Positions 29,667 to 38,380 of a stretch of 64,000 nucleotides of DNA are shown piece by piece (the stretch's first letter is position 1; the number at the start of each line of letters is the position of its first letter). The stretch is from Pseudomonadota bacterium (GTDB taxonomy: Bacteria > Pseudomonadota > Gammaproteobacteria > Ga0077536). The notes under the pieces were generated by a model that was not told the origin of the DNA, ran no database searches, and was given only the letters and a program-made list of their open reading frames with translations. Both the position numbers and the translations under genes were made by a program. The stretch is taken from contig JABISZ010000024.1 of NCBI GenBank assembly GCA_018668255.1, positions 1 to 64,000 on the forward strand, written 5' to 3'.

Positions 29667-30929
29667 ATGTTTTCTGATGATTTGACTATTTCAGGTTATG
29701 ACCCGGAGTTGTGGGAGACAATGGAATCTGAACGGCAGCGGCAAGAAAGTCATATCGAGTTGATCGCATCGGAGAATCATACTAGCCCTCGAGTACTGGA
29801 GGCAGCAGGAAGCGTGCTGACAAATAAGTATGCGGAAGGGTATCCAGGTAAGCGTTACTATGGGGGCTGTGAGCATGTCGATCGGACTGAAGAGCTAGCG
29901 ATAAGCAGAGCTTGTGAGTTGTTCGGCGCCAGCTATGCAAATGTACAGCCTCATTCTGGTTCTCAGGCCAATTCAGCCGCTTATCTAGCACTATTGAATG
30001 CTGGAGACACAATATTAGGTATGGGTTTGTCTGATGGGGGACACCTGACTCACGGCTCCAGTGTTAATTTTTCTGGAAAAATTTATAACGCTGTGCAGTA
30101 TGGCTTGGAAGGAGATACAGGATTAATCGACTATCACCAGGTTGAAGAATTGGCAAAGCAAAATAAGCCAAAACTTATCATAGCTGGTTTCTCTGCCTAC
30201 TCTAGATTTATTGATTGGGATAAATTTCGTATTATCGCCGATGATGTTGGAGCTTACCTGCTAGCGGATATGGCGCACGTAGCCGGTCTTGTGGCGACGG
30301 GCCTGTATCCGAGTCCTGTCGGTATCGCTGATGTAACTACCACCACGACGCATAAAACTCTTCGAGGACCAAGATCCGGGTTAATTCTGGCTAGAGACAA
30401 TACAGAGATACACAAGAAACTCAATTCGGCGGTGTTTCCTGGAACTCAGGGAGGGCCTTTAATGCACATCATTGCCGCAAAAGCTGTTGCATTTAAGGAA
30501 GCGATGGCGCCGGAATTTAAGGTTTACCAGCAGAATGTTTTAGCTAACTCTCGAGCCATGGCGGATATATTCACGGAACGTTCTTATAAAATTGTTTCGG
30601 GTGGGACGGACAACCATCTATTCTTGGTCGACTTGGTAAACAAAGGTTTGACAGGGAAAGAGGCGGATGCTGCTTTAGGCCTCGCACACTTTACAGTAAA
30701 CAAGAACTCTGTTCCAAATGATCCTCGATCTCCATTCGTAACAAGTGGTATTCGGATTGGAACTCCGGCAATGACTACTCGAGGGTTTGGACCTGAAGAG
30801 GCAAAGATCATCGCAGGATGGATGTGTGATGTCCTTGATGCCCATGATAATTTGATTAATCTTGAGCGGATAAGTCGGAAAGTAGAATCTCTTTGTGCTT
30901 CGTTTCCTGTTTACTCTCATCTCCATTAG
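29667..30929 (+). CDS. glyA: Serine hydroxymethyltransferase
   Basis: GlyA interconverts serine and glycine with transfer of a one-carbon unit to tetrahydrofolate, supplying purine, thymidylate and methionine synthesis. The PLP-binding lysine is in [17 protein letters not shown], and the folate/PLP contacts are in GSQANSAAY and [13 protein letters not shown]. At 420 residues the length is standard. AAGGAG lies about 8 bp before the ATG. The 216 bp region upstream is free of genes and probably holds the promoter; no glycine riboswitch pattern was recognised. nrdR follows after 27 bp. Confidence 0.98.
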   Translation: MFSDDLTISGYDPELWETMESERQRQESHIELIASENHTSPRVLEAAGSVLTNKYAEGYPGKRYYGGCEHVDRTEELAISRACELFGASYANVQPHSGSQANSAAYLALLNAGDTILGMGLSDGGHLTHGSSVNFSGKIYNAVQYGLEGDTGLIDYHQVEELAKQNKPKLIIAGFSAYSRFIDWDKFRIIADDVGAYLLADMAHVAGLVATGLYPSPVGIADVTTTTTHKTLRGPRSGLILARDNTEIHKKLNSAVFPGTQGGPLMHIIAAKAVAFKEAMAPEFKVYQQNVLANSRAMADIFTERSYKIVSGGTDNHLFLVDLVNKGLTGKEADAALGLAHFTVNKNSVPNDPRSPFVTSGIRIGTPAMTTRGFGPEEAKIIAGWMCDVLDAHDNLINLERISRKVESLCASFPVYSHLH

Positions 30930-30956
30930 AGTTGGATTTAGAGGTTTATCGCTAGA

Positions 30957-31472
30957 ATGTTTTGTCCTTTTTGTAACCATGAAGATACGAGAGTTGTTGA
31001 CTCACGTTTGCTAGGGGAAGGAGATCAGGTTAGACGTCGCCGGGAATGTCAGGAATGCAAAGTTCGATTCACGACGTATGAAACAGCAGAGCTTAATTTT
31101 CCTAAGTTAGTTAAGCGTGATGGTACTCGCGAATTATTTAATGAGGAGAAGTTAAGGAGAGGAGTGCATCGCGCCCTCGAGAAGCGGCCAGTTGCGGTTG
31201 ATAAAATTGAAACTGCGATCACTCACATAAAGACATATATAAGAACAAGTGGTGATCGCGAGATTGCTTCATCTTTAGTTGGCGAGTTTGTGATGGCTGA
31301 GTTACGAAATCTAGATAAGGTAGCTTATGTCCGCTTTGCTTCGGTATATCGCAGTTTTGAAGACGTGAACGCTTTTTTGGAGGAGATAGAGGGACTTGAG
31401 AGTGAGCCACCAGAAAAGCTGCGTGAGCGCCAACTTGATCTCTTGTCTGGTGATGGTCAGAATAAAAATTAA
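30957..31472 (+). CDS. nrdR: Transcriptional repressor NrdR
   Basis: NrdR represses ribonucleotide reductase genes in response to ATP/dATP levels. The zinc ribbon is complete (CPFC near residue 3 and CQEC near 31), followed by the RFTTYE signature and an ATP-cone domain beginning [36 protein letters not shown] near the C-terminus is typical. At 171 residues it is about 20 longer than E. coli NrdR because of a polar C-terminal extension. Position between glyA and ribD is the conserved gammaproteobacterial arrangement. NrdR boxes within this window were not identified. Confidence 0.97.
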   Translation: MFCPFCNHEDTRVVDSRLLGEGDQVRRRRECQECKVRFTTYETAELNFPKLVKRDGTRELFNEEKLRRGVHRALEKRPVAVDKIETAITHIKTYIRTSGDREIASSLVGEFVMAELRNLDKVAYVRFASVYRSFEDVNAFLEEIEGLESEPPEKLRERQLDLLSGDGQNKN

Positions 31473-31515
31473 TCAGATAATCACAAGGCTTTAGGTAATA
31501 AGTTGTTTGAAGAAT

Positions 31516-32610
31516 ATGAGCCAAATTGATGACATAAGCTATATGGAGCAGGCGCTACATTTAGCTGAAAAAGGACGCTATTCAACATCTCCTAATCCGG
31601 CTGTTGGATGTGTAATAGTGAAAAATCAGAGAGTTATTGGCAGCGGATTCCACCGGCGAGCGGGTGGTCCACATGCTGAAATTGAAGCTATTAATAGTGC
31701 TACTGAAAGCTGTGAGAATGCCACCGCATATATTACTTTGGAGCCTTGTAGTCATCATGGTAAGACAGGGCCCTGCTGCGAGGCATTAATCGCCCATCAG
31801 TTTGCTAGAGTAGTATACGCCGTTATCGATCCTAATCAGGACATTGCTGGGAAAGGCGATCGTATGTTGCGCAAAGCAGGTATGGATGTTCTCGGCGGAG
31901 TCTGTAGCGCTGCAGCGAGAGAACTTAACAAAGGTTTTTTTAAGAGAATGGAATATGGGCTTCCTTATGTAACTGTAAAAATTGCCATGAGTCTTGATGG
32001 TGCTACGGCCCTAAGGAAAGGCGAAAGCAAGTGGATAACGTGCTCAGAGGCAAGAGAAGACGTGCAGAGGCTCAGGGCAGAGACTTGTGCGATATTGACT
32101 GGGATAGGAACTGTTTTAAAGGATGACCCGTCTCTCAATATACGTACGCTTAGGTTTGACACTCTTGGCAGACAGCCGATGAGGGTGGTCTTGGATTCTA
32201 AACTTCGTACGCCTCATGAGTCCAAATTACTAAATGTTGCAGGTATAAGTAGAATTTATACTGCGAGCGCGGATTCTAGTTTAGCCACAGCGTTACGTAA
32301 TGCAGGTGCTACTATATGTTTTACTCCTAAGTGTGATAACGGAATTGATGTAGAGGCTGTGTTGTTCGATCTGTCAAAGCAGGGAGTCAATAAAGTTTTA
32401 GTAGAGGCAGGGGCTACAATTGTTGCCGAGTTAATCGATAGAGAACTATTCGATGAGATTATCGTTTATATGGCACCTAAAATCCTGGGAACAGATGCGA
32501 GGAGTGGTTTTAATATTGCCTCCCCCGATAATTTATCTGATGCTTTTGGCTTAAAACTTGTAGAGTCCTACAATATTGGTACAGATATCGTGATGAAATT
32601 TTTACGCTAA
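31516..32610 (+). CDS. ribD: Bifunctional riboflavin deaminase/reductase RibD
   Basis: RibD performs two consecutive steps of riboflavin synthesis: deamination of the pyrimidine intermediate and NADPH-dependent reduction of its ribosyl group. The N-terminal zinc deaminase domain has HAEIEAI and TLEPCSHHGKTGPCC. The reductase domain begins at PYVTVKIAMSLDGATAL (about residue 150) and has GIGTVLKDDP. The ORF track starts at TTG 31507; ATG at 31516 (MSQIDDISYMEQAL) is preferred, giving 364 residues. It heads ribD-ribE-ribB-ribH. No FMN riboswitch precedes it; the gap to nrdR is only 43 bp. Confidence 0.97.
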   Translation: MSQIDDISYMEQALHLAEKGRYSTSPNPAVGCVIVKNQRVIGSGFHRRAGGPHAEIEAINSATESCENATAYITLEPCSHHGKTGPCCEALIAHQFARVVYAVIDPNQDIAGKGDRMLRKAGMDVLGGVCSAAARELNKGFFKRMEYGLPYVTVKIAMSLDGATALRKGESKWITCSEAREDVQRLRAETCAILTGIGTVLKDDPSLNIRTLRFDTLGRQPMRVVLDSKLRTPHESKLLNVAGISRIYTASADSSLATALRNAGATICFTPKCDNGIDVEAVLFDLSKQGVNKVLVEAGATIVAELIDRELFDEIIVYMAPKILGTDARSGFNIASPDNLSDAFGLKLVESYNIGTDIVMKFLR

Positions 32611-32632
32611 ATGACAGATATAGGAGTATAAA

Positions 32633-33286
32633 ATGTTTACTGGCATTGTTGAGACAGTTGGTGAATTAACAGAATTGCGCATTGTTAGTACGGGAATGCG
32701 TATGAAAATCAGCGCAAAAAATCTGGATTTTAACGATGTATCTCTAGGAGACTCCATTGCAGTGTCTGGAGCTTGTTTAACAGTGACATCTTTTTCAAAT
32801 AGTGATTTTGAAGTGGATGTGTCCAGTGAGACGTTGACTAAAACTACCCTGGGATTTAAAAAGGCTGGCGCGAGAGTGAATATTGAGAAGGCTTTGAAAT
32901 TTAATGATCGGCTGGGCGGACATTTGGTGAGTGGTCATATTGACGACATTGGGCGGGTACTCGGACGCACAACTTTAGGAGATTATGTGCGCTTTATAAT
33001 TTGCGTACCTGCTTCACTTTCTAGATACCTCGCTTACAAGGGCTCAGTGTGTCTTGATGGCGTCAGCTTAACAGTGAATAGCGTGACTGAAGATTCATTT
33101 GAAGTTCTTACTATTCCCCATACACTTGAAAATACTACTCTGGAAGATCTTAACGTGGGAGTCTCCGTCAATGTTGAGGTGGATCTTGTCGCAAGATACT
33201 TAGAACGACTCGATTCATCGGATGAAAAAAACAGCGCGTCTAAAGTCTCTCTAGCAACGCTAGTCGATGCAGGGATCCTTAAGTAG
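32633..33286 (+). CDS. ribE: Riboflavin synthase, alpha subunit
   Basis: Riboflavin synthase dismutates two 6,7-dimethyl-8-ribityllumazine molecules into riboflavin and the pyrimidine precursor. The protein consists of two similar lumazine-binding barrels: the first begins MFTGIVETVGEL, the second near GGHLVSGHIDDIGRV, with SGACLTV and DGVSLTVN as the repeated motifs. At 217 residues it is normal. AGGAG lies 6 bp before the ATG. The gene is called ribC in E. coli and ribE elsewhere. It follows ribD by 22 bp. Confidence 0.97.
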   Translation: MFTGIVETVGELTELRIVSTGMRMKISAKNLDFNDVSLGDSIAVSGACLTVTSFSNSDFEVDVSSETLTKTTLGFKKAGARVNIEKALKFNDRLGGHLVSGHIDDIGRVLGRTTLGDYVRFIICVPASLSRYLAYKGSVCLDGVSLTVNSVTEDSFEVLTIPHTLENTTLEDLNVGVSVNVEVDLVARYLERLDSSDEKNSASKVSLATLVDAGILK

Positions 33287-33395
33287 GGAACGGTTTTCTG
33301 GCAGCCTGAATTGTCATGCTTTGACAGTTTATGGTGTGTAACTCGGCGCGTAAGCATATAATAATGTTAAATATACAACCTTGTGGGTATTTGTA

Positions 33396-34505
33396 GTGTT
33401 AAATTCTACTGAAGAACTAATTCAAGACATCCGTGATGGGAAGATGATTATCATCATGGATGACGAAGACCGTGAGAATGAAGGAGATTTTATTGTAGCT
33501 GCTGAGCACTGTACTGCGGAGAATGTGAACTTCATGTCTAAACATGGGAGAGGACTTATTTGTTTGACGCTGACAGATGAGAGGTGTAAGCAGTTAAGTT
33601 TGGGCCTCATGGTGAGAGATACGCAGGCCCAACATAGCACTAATTTTACCCTCTCGATTGAAGCAGCAGAGGGAGTTACAACTGGGATCTCAGCTGCAGA
33701 CAGAGCACGAACGATTCAGGCTGCGGTAGCTATGGATGCTTCGCCTACAGATATTATACAGCCGGGACATATATTCCCTTTGATGGCCCAGTCAGGAGGA
33801 GTCCTTACTAGAGCCGGGCATACTGAGGCGGGTTGCGATTTTTCTAGATGCGCCGGACTTGACCCCTCTGCAGTAATTGTCGAAATTTTAAACGATGATG
33901 GTTCTATGGCTCGACGACCTGATCTAGAGAAAATCGCACTAGAGTTTGATATGAAGATTGGGACAATAGCTGATCTTATAAAATACCGCGTGCAGAATGA
34001 GAAAACTGTTCACAGAGAAGCTGTTTCCATCTTGCCCACTGAGTTTGGAGATTTTAATTTGTATACTTATCAAGATGAGTTGCGAGGAGACCTTCATATG
34101 GCACTTGTTAAAGGCACGATAAACCCTGACTCGCCAACTCTGGTGCGGGTACATATCGCAAATCCTTTTGCGGATCTTACAGCGACGACTCGCAAAGAAG
34201 CGGGATGGCCACTGAGGGATGTTTTGAGGAGAGTAAGTGAAGAGGGTGAGGGAGTTGTCGTCATACTAAACAATCAAATTGAATCGAGTGATTTATTAGA
34301 CGAAGTGATTCAATATAGCGAACTGGGTATAGAATCTGATCTCTCCAATAAAAAAGAGAGGAAGCCAATGAAATTCCGTCAGATCGGTTTAGGTGCTCAG
34401 ATTCTGTCTGATGTCGGTGTTCGAAAAATGCGCGTTATGAGCAGTCCCCGAAAATATCATGCGCTCTCAGGGTTTGGTCTTGAAGTCATTGAGTATGTAA
34501 CTTGA
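33396..34505 (+). CDS. ribB: 3,4-dihydroxy-2-butanone 4-phosphate synthase with degenerate GTP cyclohydrolase II-like domain (RibBX type)
   Basis: The N-terminal ~200 residues form a complete DHBP synthase: MDDEDRENEGDF and the HTEAGCDF segment carry the metal and substrate ligands that convert ribulose 5-phosphate to the four-carbon riboflavin precursor. The C-terminal ~165 residues align with GTP cyclohydrolase II, but where the active enzyme has the three zinc cysteines after VRVHSEC the sequence reads VRVHIANPFADLTATT with none. This corresponds to the RibBX variant described in Proteobacteria, which has no cyclohydrolase activity; a separate ribA is expected elsewhere. The start is GTG 33396 (MLNSTEELI) with GTGGG upstream, rather than TTG 33381. 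Confidence 0.92.
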   Translation: MLNSTEELIQDIRDGKMIIIMDDEDRENEGDFIVAAEHCTAENVNFMSKHGRGLICLTLTDERCKQLSLGLMVRDTQAQHSTNFTLSIEAAEGVTTGISAADRARTIQAAVAMDASPTDIIQPGHIFPLMAQSGGVLTRAGHTEAGCDFSRCAGLDPSAVIVEILNDDGSMARRPDLEKIALEFDMKIGTIADLIKYRVQNEKTVHREAVSILPTEFGDFNLYTYQDELRGDLHMALVKGTINPDSPTLVRVHIANPFADLTATTRKEAGWPLRDVLRRVSEEGEGVVVILNNQIESSDLLDEVIQYSELGIESDLSNKKERKPMKFRQIGLGAQILSDVGVRKMRVMSSPRKYHALSGFGLEVIEYVT

Positions 34506-34518
34506 AAGGTGAATTAAT

Positions 34519-34992
34519 ATGTTGAAAATTAACAATATTGTAGGTCACACAATACTTGATAAAGCGGCGAAAATCGGTGTCATATGTACGCGGTTTAACA
34601 GCTTTATTGTTGACCATCTCGAATCTGGCTGCCTGGATGCCTTAGAACGCTCTAGCTCTGTTGACATTATTATTGATGTTGTGAAAGTTCCCGGGGCTTA
34701 CGAGCTACCCCTTGTAGCGAAAAGGATGGCTGAATCAACATCGTATGATGCTATCATAGCCCTTGGTGCGGTCATTAGAGGGACGACTCCTCACTTCGAA
34801 CACGTCTCTAATGTATGCTCTAGGGGATTAGCGAGTGTTTCTGTGGATTCTGGGATACCTGTTATTTTTGGAGTCTTGACTGTTGATTCTATCGAGCAAG
34901 CTATTGAAAGAGCTGGCACGAAGGCGGGGAATAAGGGCTCTGAAGCAGCAATTACCGCTATAGAAATGATCAACTTGTCGCGACAGTTGTAA
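34519..34992 (+). CDS. ribH: 6,7-dimethyl-8-ribityllumazine synthase
   Basis: Lumazine synthase condenses the RibD and RibB products to the direct riboflavin precursor, usually as an icosahedral or pentameric assembly. The motifs [29 protein letters not shown] (with the catalytic His) and [11 protein letters not shown] are present. At 157 residues the length is typical. It starts 13 bp after ribB with AAAGGTG upstream, and its stop codon is immediately followed by the GTG start of nusB. Confidence 0.97.
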   Translation: MLKINNIVGHTILDKAAKIGVICTRFNSFIVDHLESGCLDALERSSSVDIIIDVVKVPGAYELPLVAKRMAESTSYDAIIALGAVIRGTTPHFEHVSNVCSRGLASVSVDSGIPVIFGVLTVDSIEQAIERAGTKAGNKGSEAAITAIEMINLSRQL

Positions 34993-35439
34993 GTGGTGGG
35001 ATCAGCCGCTCGGCAGGGCCGGATCAGGGCCCGACGTTGCGCGGTTCAAGCACTTTATCAGTGGCAGGTATCAGAAAGAAAATCGGTAGACATTATAGAT
35101 GAATTTATAGAGATACGTGAACTGGCGCGTGTAGATAAACAGTACTTCGCTATACTAGTGTCTGAGGTTGTGGCGGGTGTAATTGAGTTGAAAAACGATC
35201 TTCGAGATTGTCTTGATATTGAATGGGATCGATTAGATTTAGTTGAGAGAAGTGTACTGTTGGTTAGCGCGTATGAGATGAAAGCGTGCGTTGATATCCC
35301 CTATCAGGTCGTCATAAATGAAGGGGTCGAGCTCTGCAAGATGTTTGGTACGGCTGAAGGGTTCCGATTTGTGAATGCAGCTCTTGATAAATTGGCTCGC
35401 AGTCAACGCGCGCTGGAAATTGCGAGCCAAAAAGTTTAA
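34993..35439 (+). CDS. nusB: Transcription antitermination factor NusB
   Basis: NusB binds boxA RNA together with S10 (NusE) and promotes processive transcription of rRNA operons. The helical protein shows RRCAVQALYQWQ at the N-terminus, LVERSVLLVSAYEM in the middle and IPYQVVINEGVELCKMFGT followed by FVNAALDKLA at the end. At 148 residues it is normal. The start is GTG, directly abutting the ribH stop (GTG 34996 is also possible). ribH-nusB-thiL is a conserved bacterial order. Confidence 0.96.
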   Translation: MVGSAARQGRIRARRCAVQALYQWQVSERKSVDIIDEFIEIRELARVDKQYFAILVSEVVAGVIELKNDLRDCLDIEWDRLDLVERSVLLVSAYEMKACVDIPYQVVINEGVELCKMFGTAEGFRFVNAALDKLARSQRALEIASQKV

Positions 35440-35457
35440 ATACAGCGGTATGTTGTT

Positions 35458-36408
35458 TTGAATGAATTTGATCTTGTGAAAAAATTTTTTGAACCGATGT
35501 GTTTGGAAAATCCGGATGTTTTGCAAGGTATTGGCGATGACGGTGCGGTTATTAAATGGTTGGGTTCATCGAGTCTAGTTGTCGCTACTGATACGCTGGT
35601 GGCTGGCGTACACTTCCCTCATGACATGGAAGCAGCGGCAATCGGTTATCGCTCTGGTGCCGTTAATATAAGTGATATCGCGGCAATGGGGGCTTTTCCA
35701 AAGTATGCTACTCTAGGGCTGACAATTCCTGGGGTTGATGAGCAATGGTTGTTCCAGTTTTCGAATGGATTGAATGAAGTTTTTTCAGAATTTGGTTGCT
35801 CGCTTGTCGGCGGAGATACGACCAAAGGTCCGCTAGCAGTTAATTTAACGCTAATTGGAGCGGCGGAAGGTCCTTGTTTAAAGCGCTGCGGTTGCGAGGA
35901 CGGAGATTTGGTTTTTGTTTCTGGGACTTTGGGTGATGCACGTGGTGCATTAGAACTGTTAGATTCAAATGAATTAAATGCGAGCGGTAAATACCTACGA
36001 AACAGGTTTGAAAAACCTGAAGCTCGAGTGAGATTAGGGATGAGTTTGCTCGGGCATGCAAATGCTTGTATTGATATTTCTGACGGCCTGCTTGCCGACT
36101 TAAAACATCTCTGTGATGCCAGTGAAAAAGCTATCGTTGTTGATATAGACAAGTTGCCTATATCAAAATCTCTGCTAGAAACTTTCGGTTACGAGCGTGC
36201 TTTGACCTATGCCGCGACTGGCGGGGATGACTATGAACTTGCTTTTACTGTATCTCCGCGTAACGCAGATCACGTTCTGCGAGTGGCCGATTGGCTAGAG
36301 CAAAAAATATCAATTGTCGGTGAAGTTCAAGAAGGTAGTGGAGTGGTATTTAAAGAGGGTCAAGAAAGGAGGGAACTCCTTGAGACATCTGGTTATCGTC
36401 ATTTTTAG
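35458..36408 (+). CDS. thiL: Thiamine-monophosphate kinase
   Basis: ThiL phosphorylates thiamine monophosphate to the active cofactor thiamine diphosphate. The ATP- and Mg-binding signatures are GIGDDGAVI (residues about 25-33), DISDIAAMGAFPKYATLGL and GGDTTKG, with the C-terminal GGDDYELAFTV. The start is TTG 35458 (MNEFDLVKKFF); nearby ATGs at 35450 and 35462 are out of frame. At 316 residues it is typical. In many gammaproteobacteria pgpA follows, but here the accessory aldolase genes begin instead. The ThDP product would serve the MdlC-like enzyme at 53-55 kb. Confidence 0.96.
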   Translation: MNEFDLVKKFFEPMCLENPDVLQGIGDDGAVIKWLGSSSLVVATDTLVAGVHFPHDMEAAAIGYRSGAVNISDIAAMGAFPKYATLGLTIPGVDEQWLFQFSNGLNEVFSEFGCSLVGGDTTKGPLAVNLTLIGAAEGPCLKRCGCEDGDLVFVSGTLGDARGALELLDSNELNASGKYLRNRFEKPEARVRLGMSLLGHANACIDISDGLLADLKHLCDASEKAIVVDIDKLPISKSLLETFGYERALTYAATGGDDYELAFTVSPRNADHVLRVADWLEQKISIVGEVQEGSGVVFKEGQERRELLETSGYRHF

Positions 36409-36456
36409 TGATAGAATTTCCATGAACCGGACATTCTTGTTACATAGGGGAGAGGG

Positions 36457-37221
36457 ATGAACGCTATTTTTAGACGTAGGCTTTTAGAGCGTGAACTATT
36501 ATGCGGCACAATGCTAACGACGAGTTCGGTAGAAGTGACCGAAATTCTCGCACATCTTGAATATGATTGGTTATTTATAGACACGGAGCATTCACCGTTG
36601 AGCCCGATGACAGTGCGTAGCTTAATTCAAGCTGCAGGGAAAGTCCCGTGTTTGGTGAGACTAGCCGATCGCGGAGAGGTTTCTATTAAGAATGCTCTTG
36701 ATTCTGGGGCGGCTGGAATCATCGCCCCTCAAGTCAACAATGCTAAGGAGGCTAAGGAAATTGTCTCGTATTGTAAATACCCCCCTGCTGGAACGCGTGG
36801 CGTTGGTCTTAGCCGAGCTAGCAAGTATGGGCTAGAATTTTCTGATTATGTGTCGAACGCTAACAATAGTATTAGTGTTGTTCTGCAAATAGAGCATATT
36901 GAAGCGGTTAAGAATGTGCATGAGATATTAGCTGTCGAGGGTCTAGACGCTATTTTTATTGGCCCGTATGACTTATCGACTAGCATGGGTAAGCCCGGCT
37001 TGCTCAGAGATCCTGCAGTAGTTGAGGCTATAAACGTAGTTAGAGAGGCGTGTTTAGAAGCTAAGATAGCTCTTGGATATTTTGGGATGGATGTTAATGA
37101 CGTGACCGAGCGAGCGGTGCAGGGGTTTAGTCTTTTGTGTAGCGGTCTTGATCTGGGATTTTTAACCGAGAGTGGACGGAAGAATCTTGAAGGTCTTAAA
37201 AGTACAAAGGTGGTCTTATGA
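36457..37221 (+). CDS. HpcH/HpaI family aldolase
   Basis: This is a class II (metal-dependent) pyruvate-type aldolase of the HpcH/HpaI superfamily, related to 4-hydroxy-2-oxoheptanedioate aldolase and 2-keto-3-deoxy-glucarate aldolase (GarL). The base histidine is in IDTEHSP. The metal ligands are the Glu in LQIEHIEA and the Asp in IFIGPYDLSTSMG, and YPPAGTRGVG is the conserved loop. GGGGAGAGGG precedes the ATG. The natural 2-oxo acid cannot be told from sequence. It overlaps the following RraA-family gene by 4 bp, so the two probably act on the same or sequential substrates. Confidence 0.9.
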   Translation: MNAIFRRRLLERELLCGTMLTTSSVEVTEILAHLEYDWLFIDTEHSPLSPMTVRSLIQAAGKVPCLVRLADRGEVSIKNALDSGAAGIIAPQVNNAKEAKEIVSYCKYPPAGTRGVGLSRASKYGLEFSDYVSNANNSISVVLQIEHIEAVKNVHEILAVEGLDAIFIGPYDLSTSMGKPGLLRDPAVVEAINVVREACLEAKIALGYFGMDVNDVTERAVQGFSLLCSGLDLGFLTESGRKNLEGLKSTKVVL

Positions 37222-37874
37222 GAGAAGATTTAAAACAAAAAATGATGACTATTCCAGTAGCAGCACTTGCAGATGCTAACAAGCAACTTTCAATTTTAGA
37301 TAGCGCATTACGACCAGTTCGCGCCGGACTAAAGCTTGTGGGCCCTGCTCATACTGTTAGATGCCACGACGACTTTCTGACAATCATTCAAGCACTGAAT
37401 AATTCTGAAGCTGGTGAAGTGATTGTCGTAGACTCTTGCGGCAGTACGAGAGCGTTGATTGGAGAGATATTTACTAATGAAGCACTAAGGAAAGGTTTAG
37501 CAGGTTTGGTTATTGACGGGCCAGTTCGAGACATAGAGTCGATACGTGAGCTAGATATTCCAGTTTATGCTCGATCTTTTTGTCCTTGCTCAGGAACAAC
37601 GATTCGACTGATGGAAGAGCAAATTCCCATATTGTGTGGAGGAGTCAAAGTGAATCCTGGTGATGTTTTATTTGGAGACGATGATGGTATTCTCCTTGGT
37701 TCTGAAGCTGAACTGTTAAACGCAATAGAAAATGCATTAGCTATAGAGGATGCAGAGCGGGAGCTTTTAAGGCAAATGCATTCGGGAAAGCCTCTTGTTG
37801 AACTTCTGAATTTCAAAGAACACGTTAAAGCCCTTAAAACAGGTGTTGATAGTAATTTGCAATTTAGACTTTAG
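37218..37874 (+). CDS. RraA-family aldolase/decarboxylase
   Basis: The protein belongs to the RraA-like fold, which includes 4-hydroxy-4-methyl-2-oxoglutarate (HMG/CHA) aldolases with oxaloacetate decarboxylase activity, and the RNase E regulator RraA. The metal and substrate motif is GLVIDGPVRDIESI, preceded by the GEIFTNEA helix and followed by NPGDVLFGDDDGILL. The HpcH/HpaI partner overlapping by 4 bp favours an aldolase role over RNase E regulation. True RraA is about 160 residues, whereas this is 218, also in favour of the catabolic subfamily. The exact substrate is unknown. Confidence 0.87.
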   Translation: MREDLKQKMMTIPVAALADANKQLSILDSALRPVRAGLKLVGPAHTVRCHDDFLTIIQALNNSEAGEVIVVDSCGSTRALIGEIFTNEALRKGLAGLVIDGPVRDIESIRELDIPVYARSFCPCSGTTIRLMEEQIPILCGGVKVNPGDVLFGDDDGILLGSEAELLNAIENALAIEDAERELLRQMHSGKPLVELLNFKEHVKALKTGVDSNLQFRL

Positions 37875-37901
37875 CATCAAAATACTAGTTGGAATATTTT
37901 T

Positions 37902-38321
37902 ATGGGACAGTCTAGTGAGTTTTCCTTGGATCTTCGACTGGAGAAACAGAGTTTGTTCGTTTGCAAATTAGAATTGTGTGAACTACGAATGATAAATGAC
38001 CAAAATTATCCCTGGTTTATTCTGGTGCCACGACTAAATAATGTTCGTGAGATTTATGAGCTGTCAGAATTCTCGAGAGGCGTACTTGAGCGAGAAATAT
38101 TCTGCATATCGAAGGCGCTCGCTGGACACTTTAATGCATTCAAAACCAATATAGCTGCTCTTGGCAATCTTGTTGCACAGTTACACATCCACATTATAAT
38201 CAGATATGAAACAGATAAGTCTTGGCCAGAGCCAGTCTGGGGAAAGTTTCCAGCTGCCCCTTACAGTCGAGCGCAAGTGCAAGAAAGAGTGGAAACAGTT
38301 CGAAAACTTATAAATTCATAA
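37902..38321 (+). CDS. HIT family protein
   Basis: This 139-residue protein has the histidine-triad signature near the C-terminus, QLHIHIIIR; the first His of the triad is replaced by Gln as in many bacterial HIT proteins, and the two central His are kept. The preceding ALGNLVAQ and the N-terminal NYPWFILVPR strand are typical. HIT proteins are nucleotide hydrolases or transferases acting on AMP-linked substrates; the substrate is not predictable here. It lies 27 bp after the RraA-like gene and could be co-transcribed, with no obvious functional link. Confidence 0.87.
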   Translation: MGQSSEFSLDLRLEKQSLFVCKLELCELRMINDQNYPWFILVPRLNNVREIYELSEFSRGVLEREIFCISKALAGHFNAFKTNIAALGNLVAQLHIHIIIRYETDKSWPEPVWGKFPAAPYSRAQVQERVETVRKLINS

Positions 38322-38380
38322 ATACAATTGGGCTATCATAAGATAGTTTGCCTACTTTCAATTGATAGCGGAGTAATGAT

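Noticed and set aside
33287-33395. FMN riboswitch before ribB or ribD
   Set aside because: The 109 bp and 43 bp gaps are too short and lack the RFN element core.
35646-36152. 168 aa minus-strand ORF inside thiL
   Set aside because: Fully covered by the clearly coding thiL on the other strand.
37218-37874. Annotation as RNase E inhibitor RraA
   Set aside because: The protein is about 60 residues longer than RraA and coupled to an HpcH/HpaI aldolase, which points to the aldolase branch.
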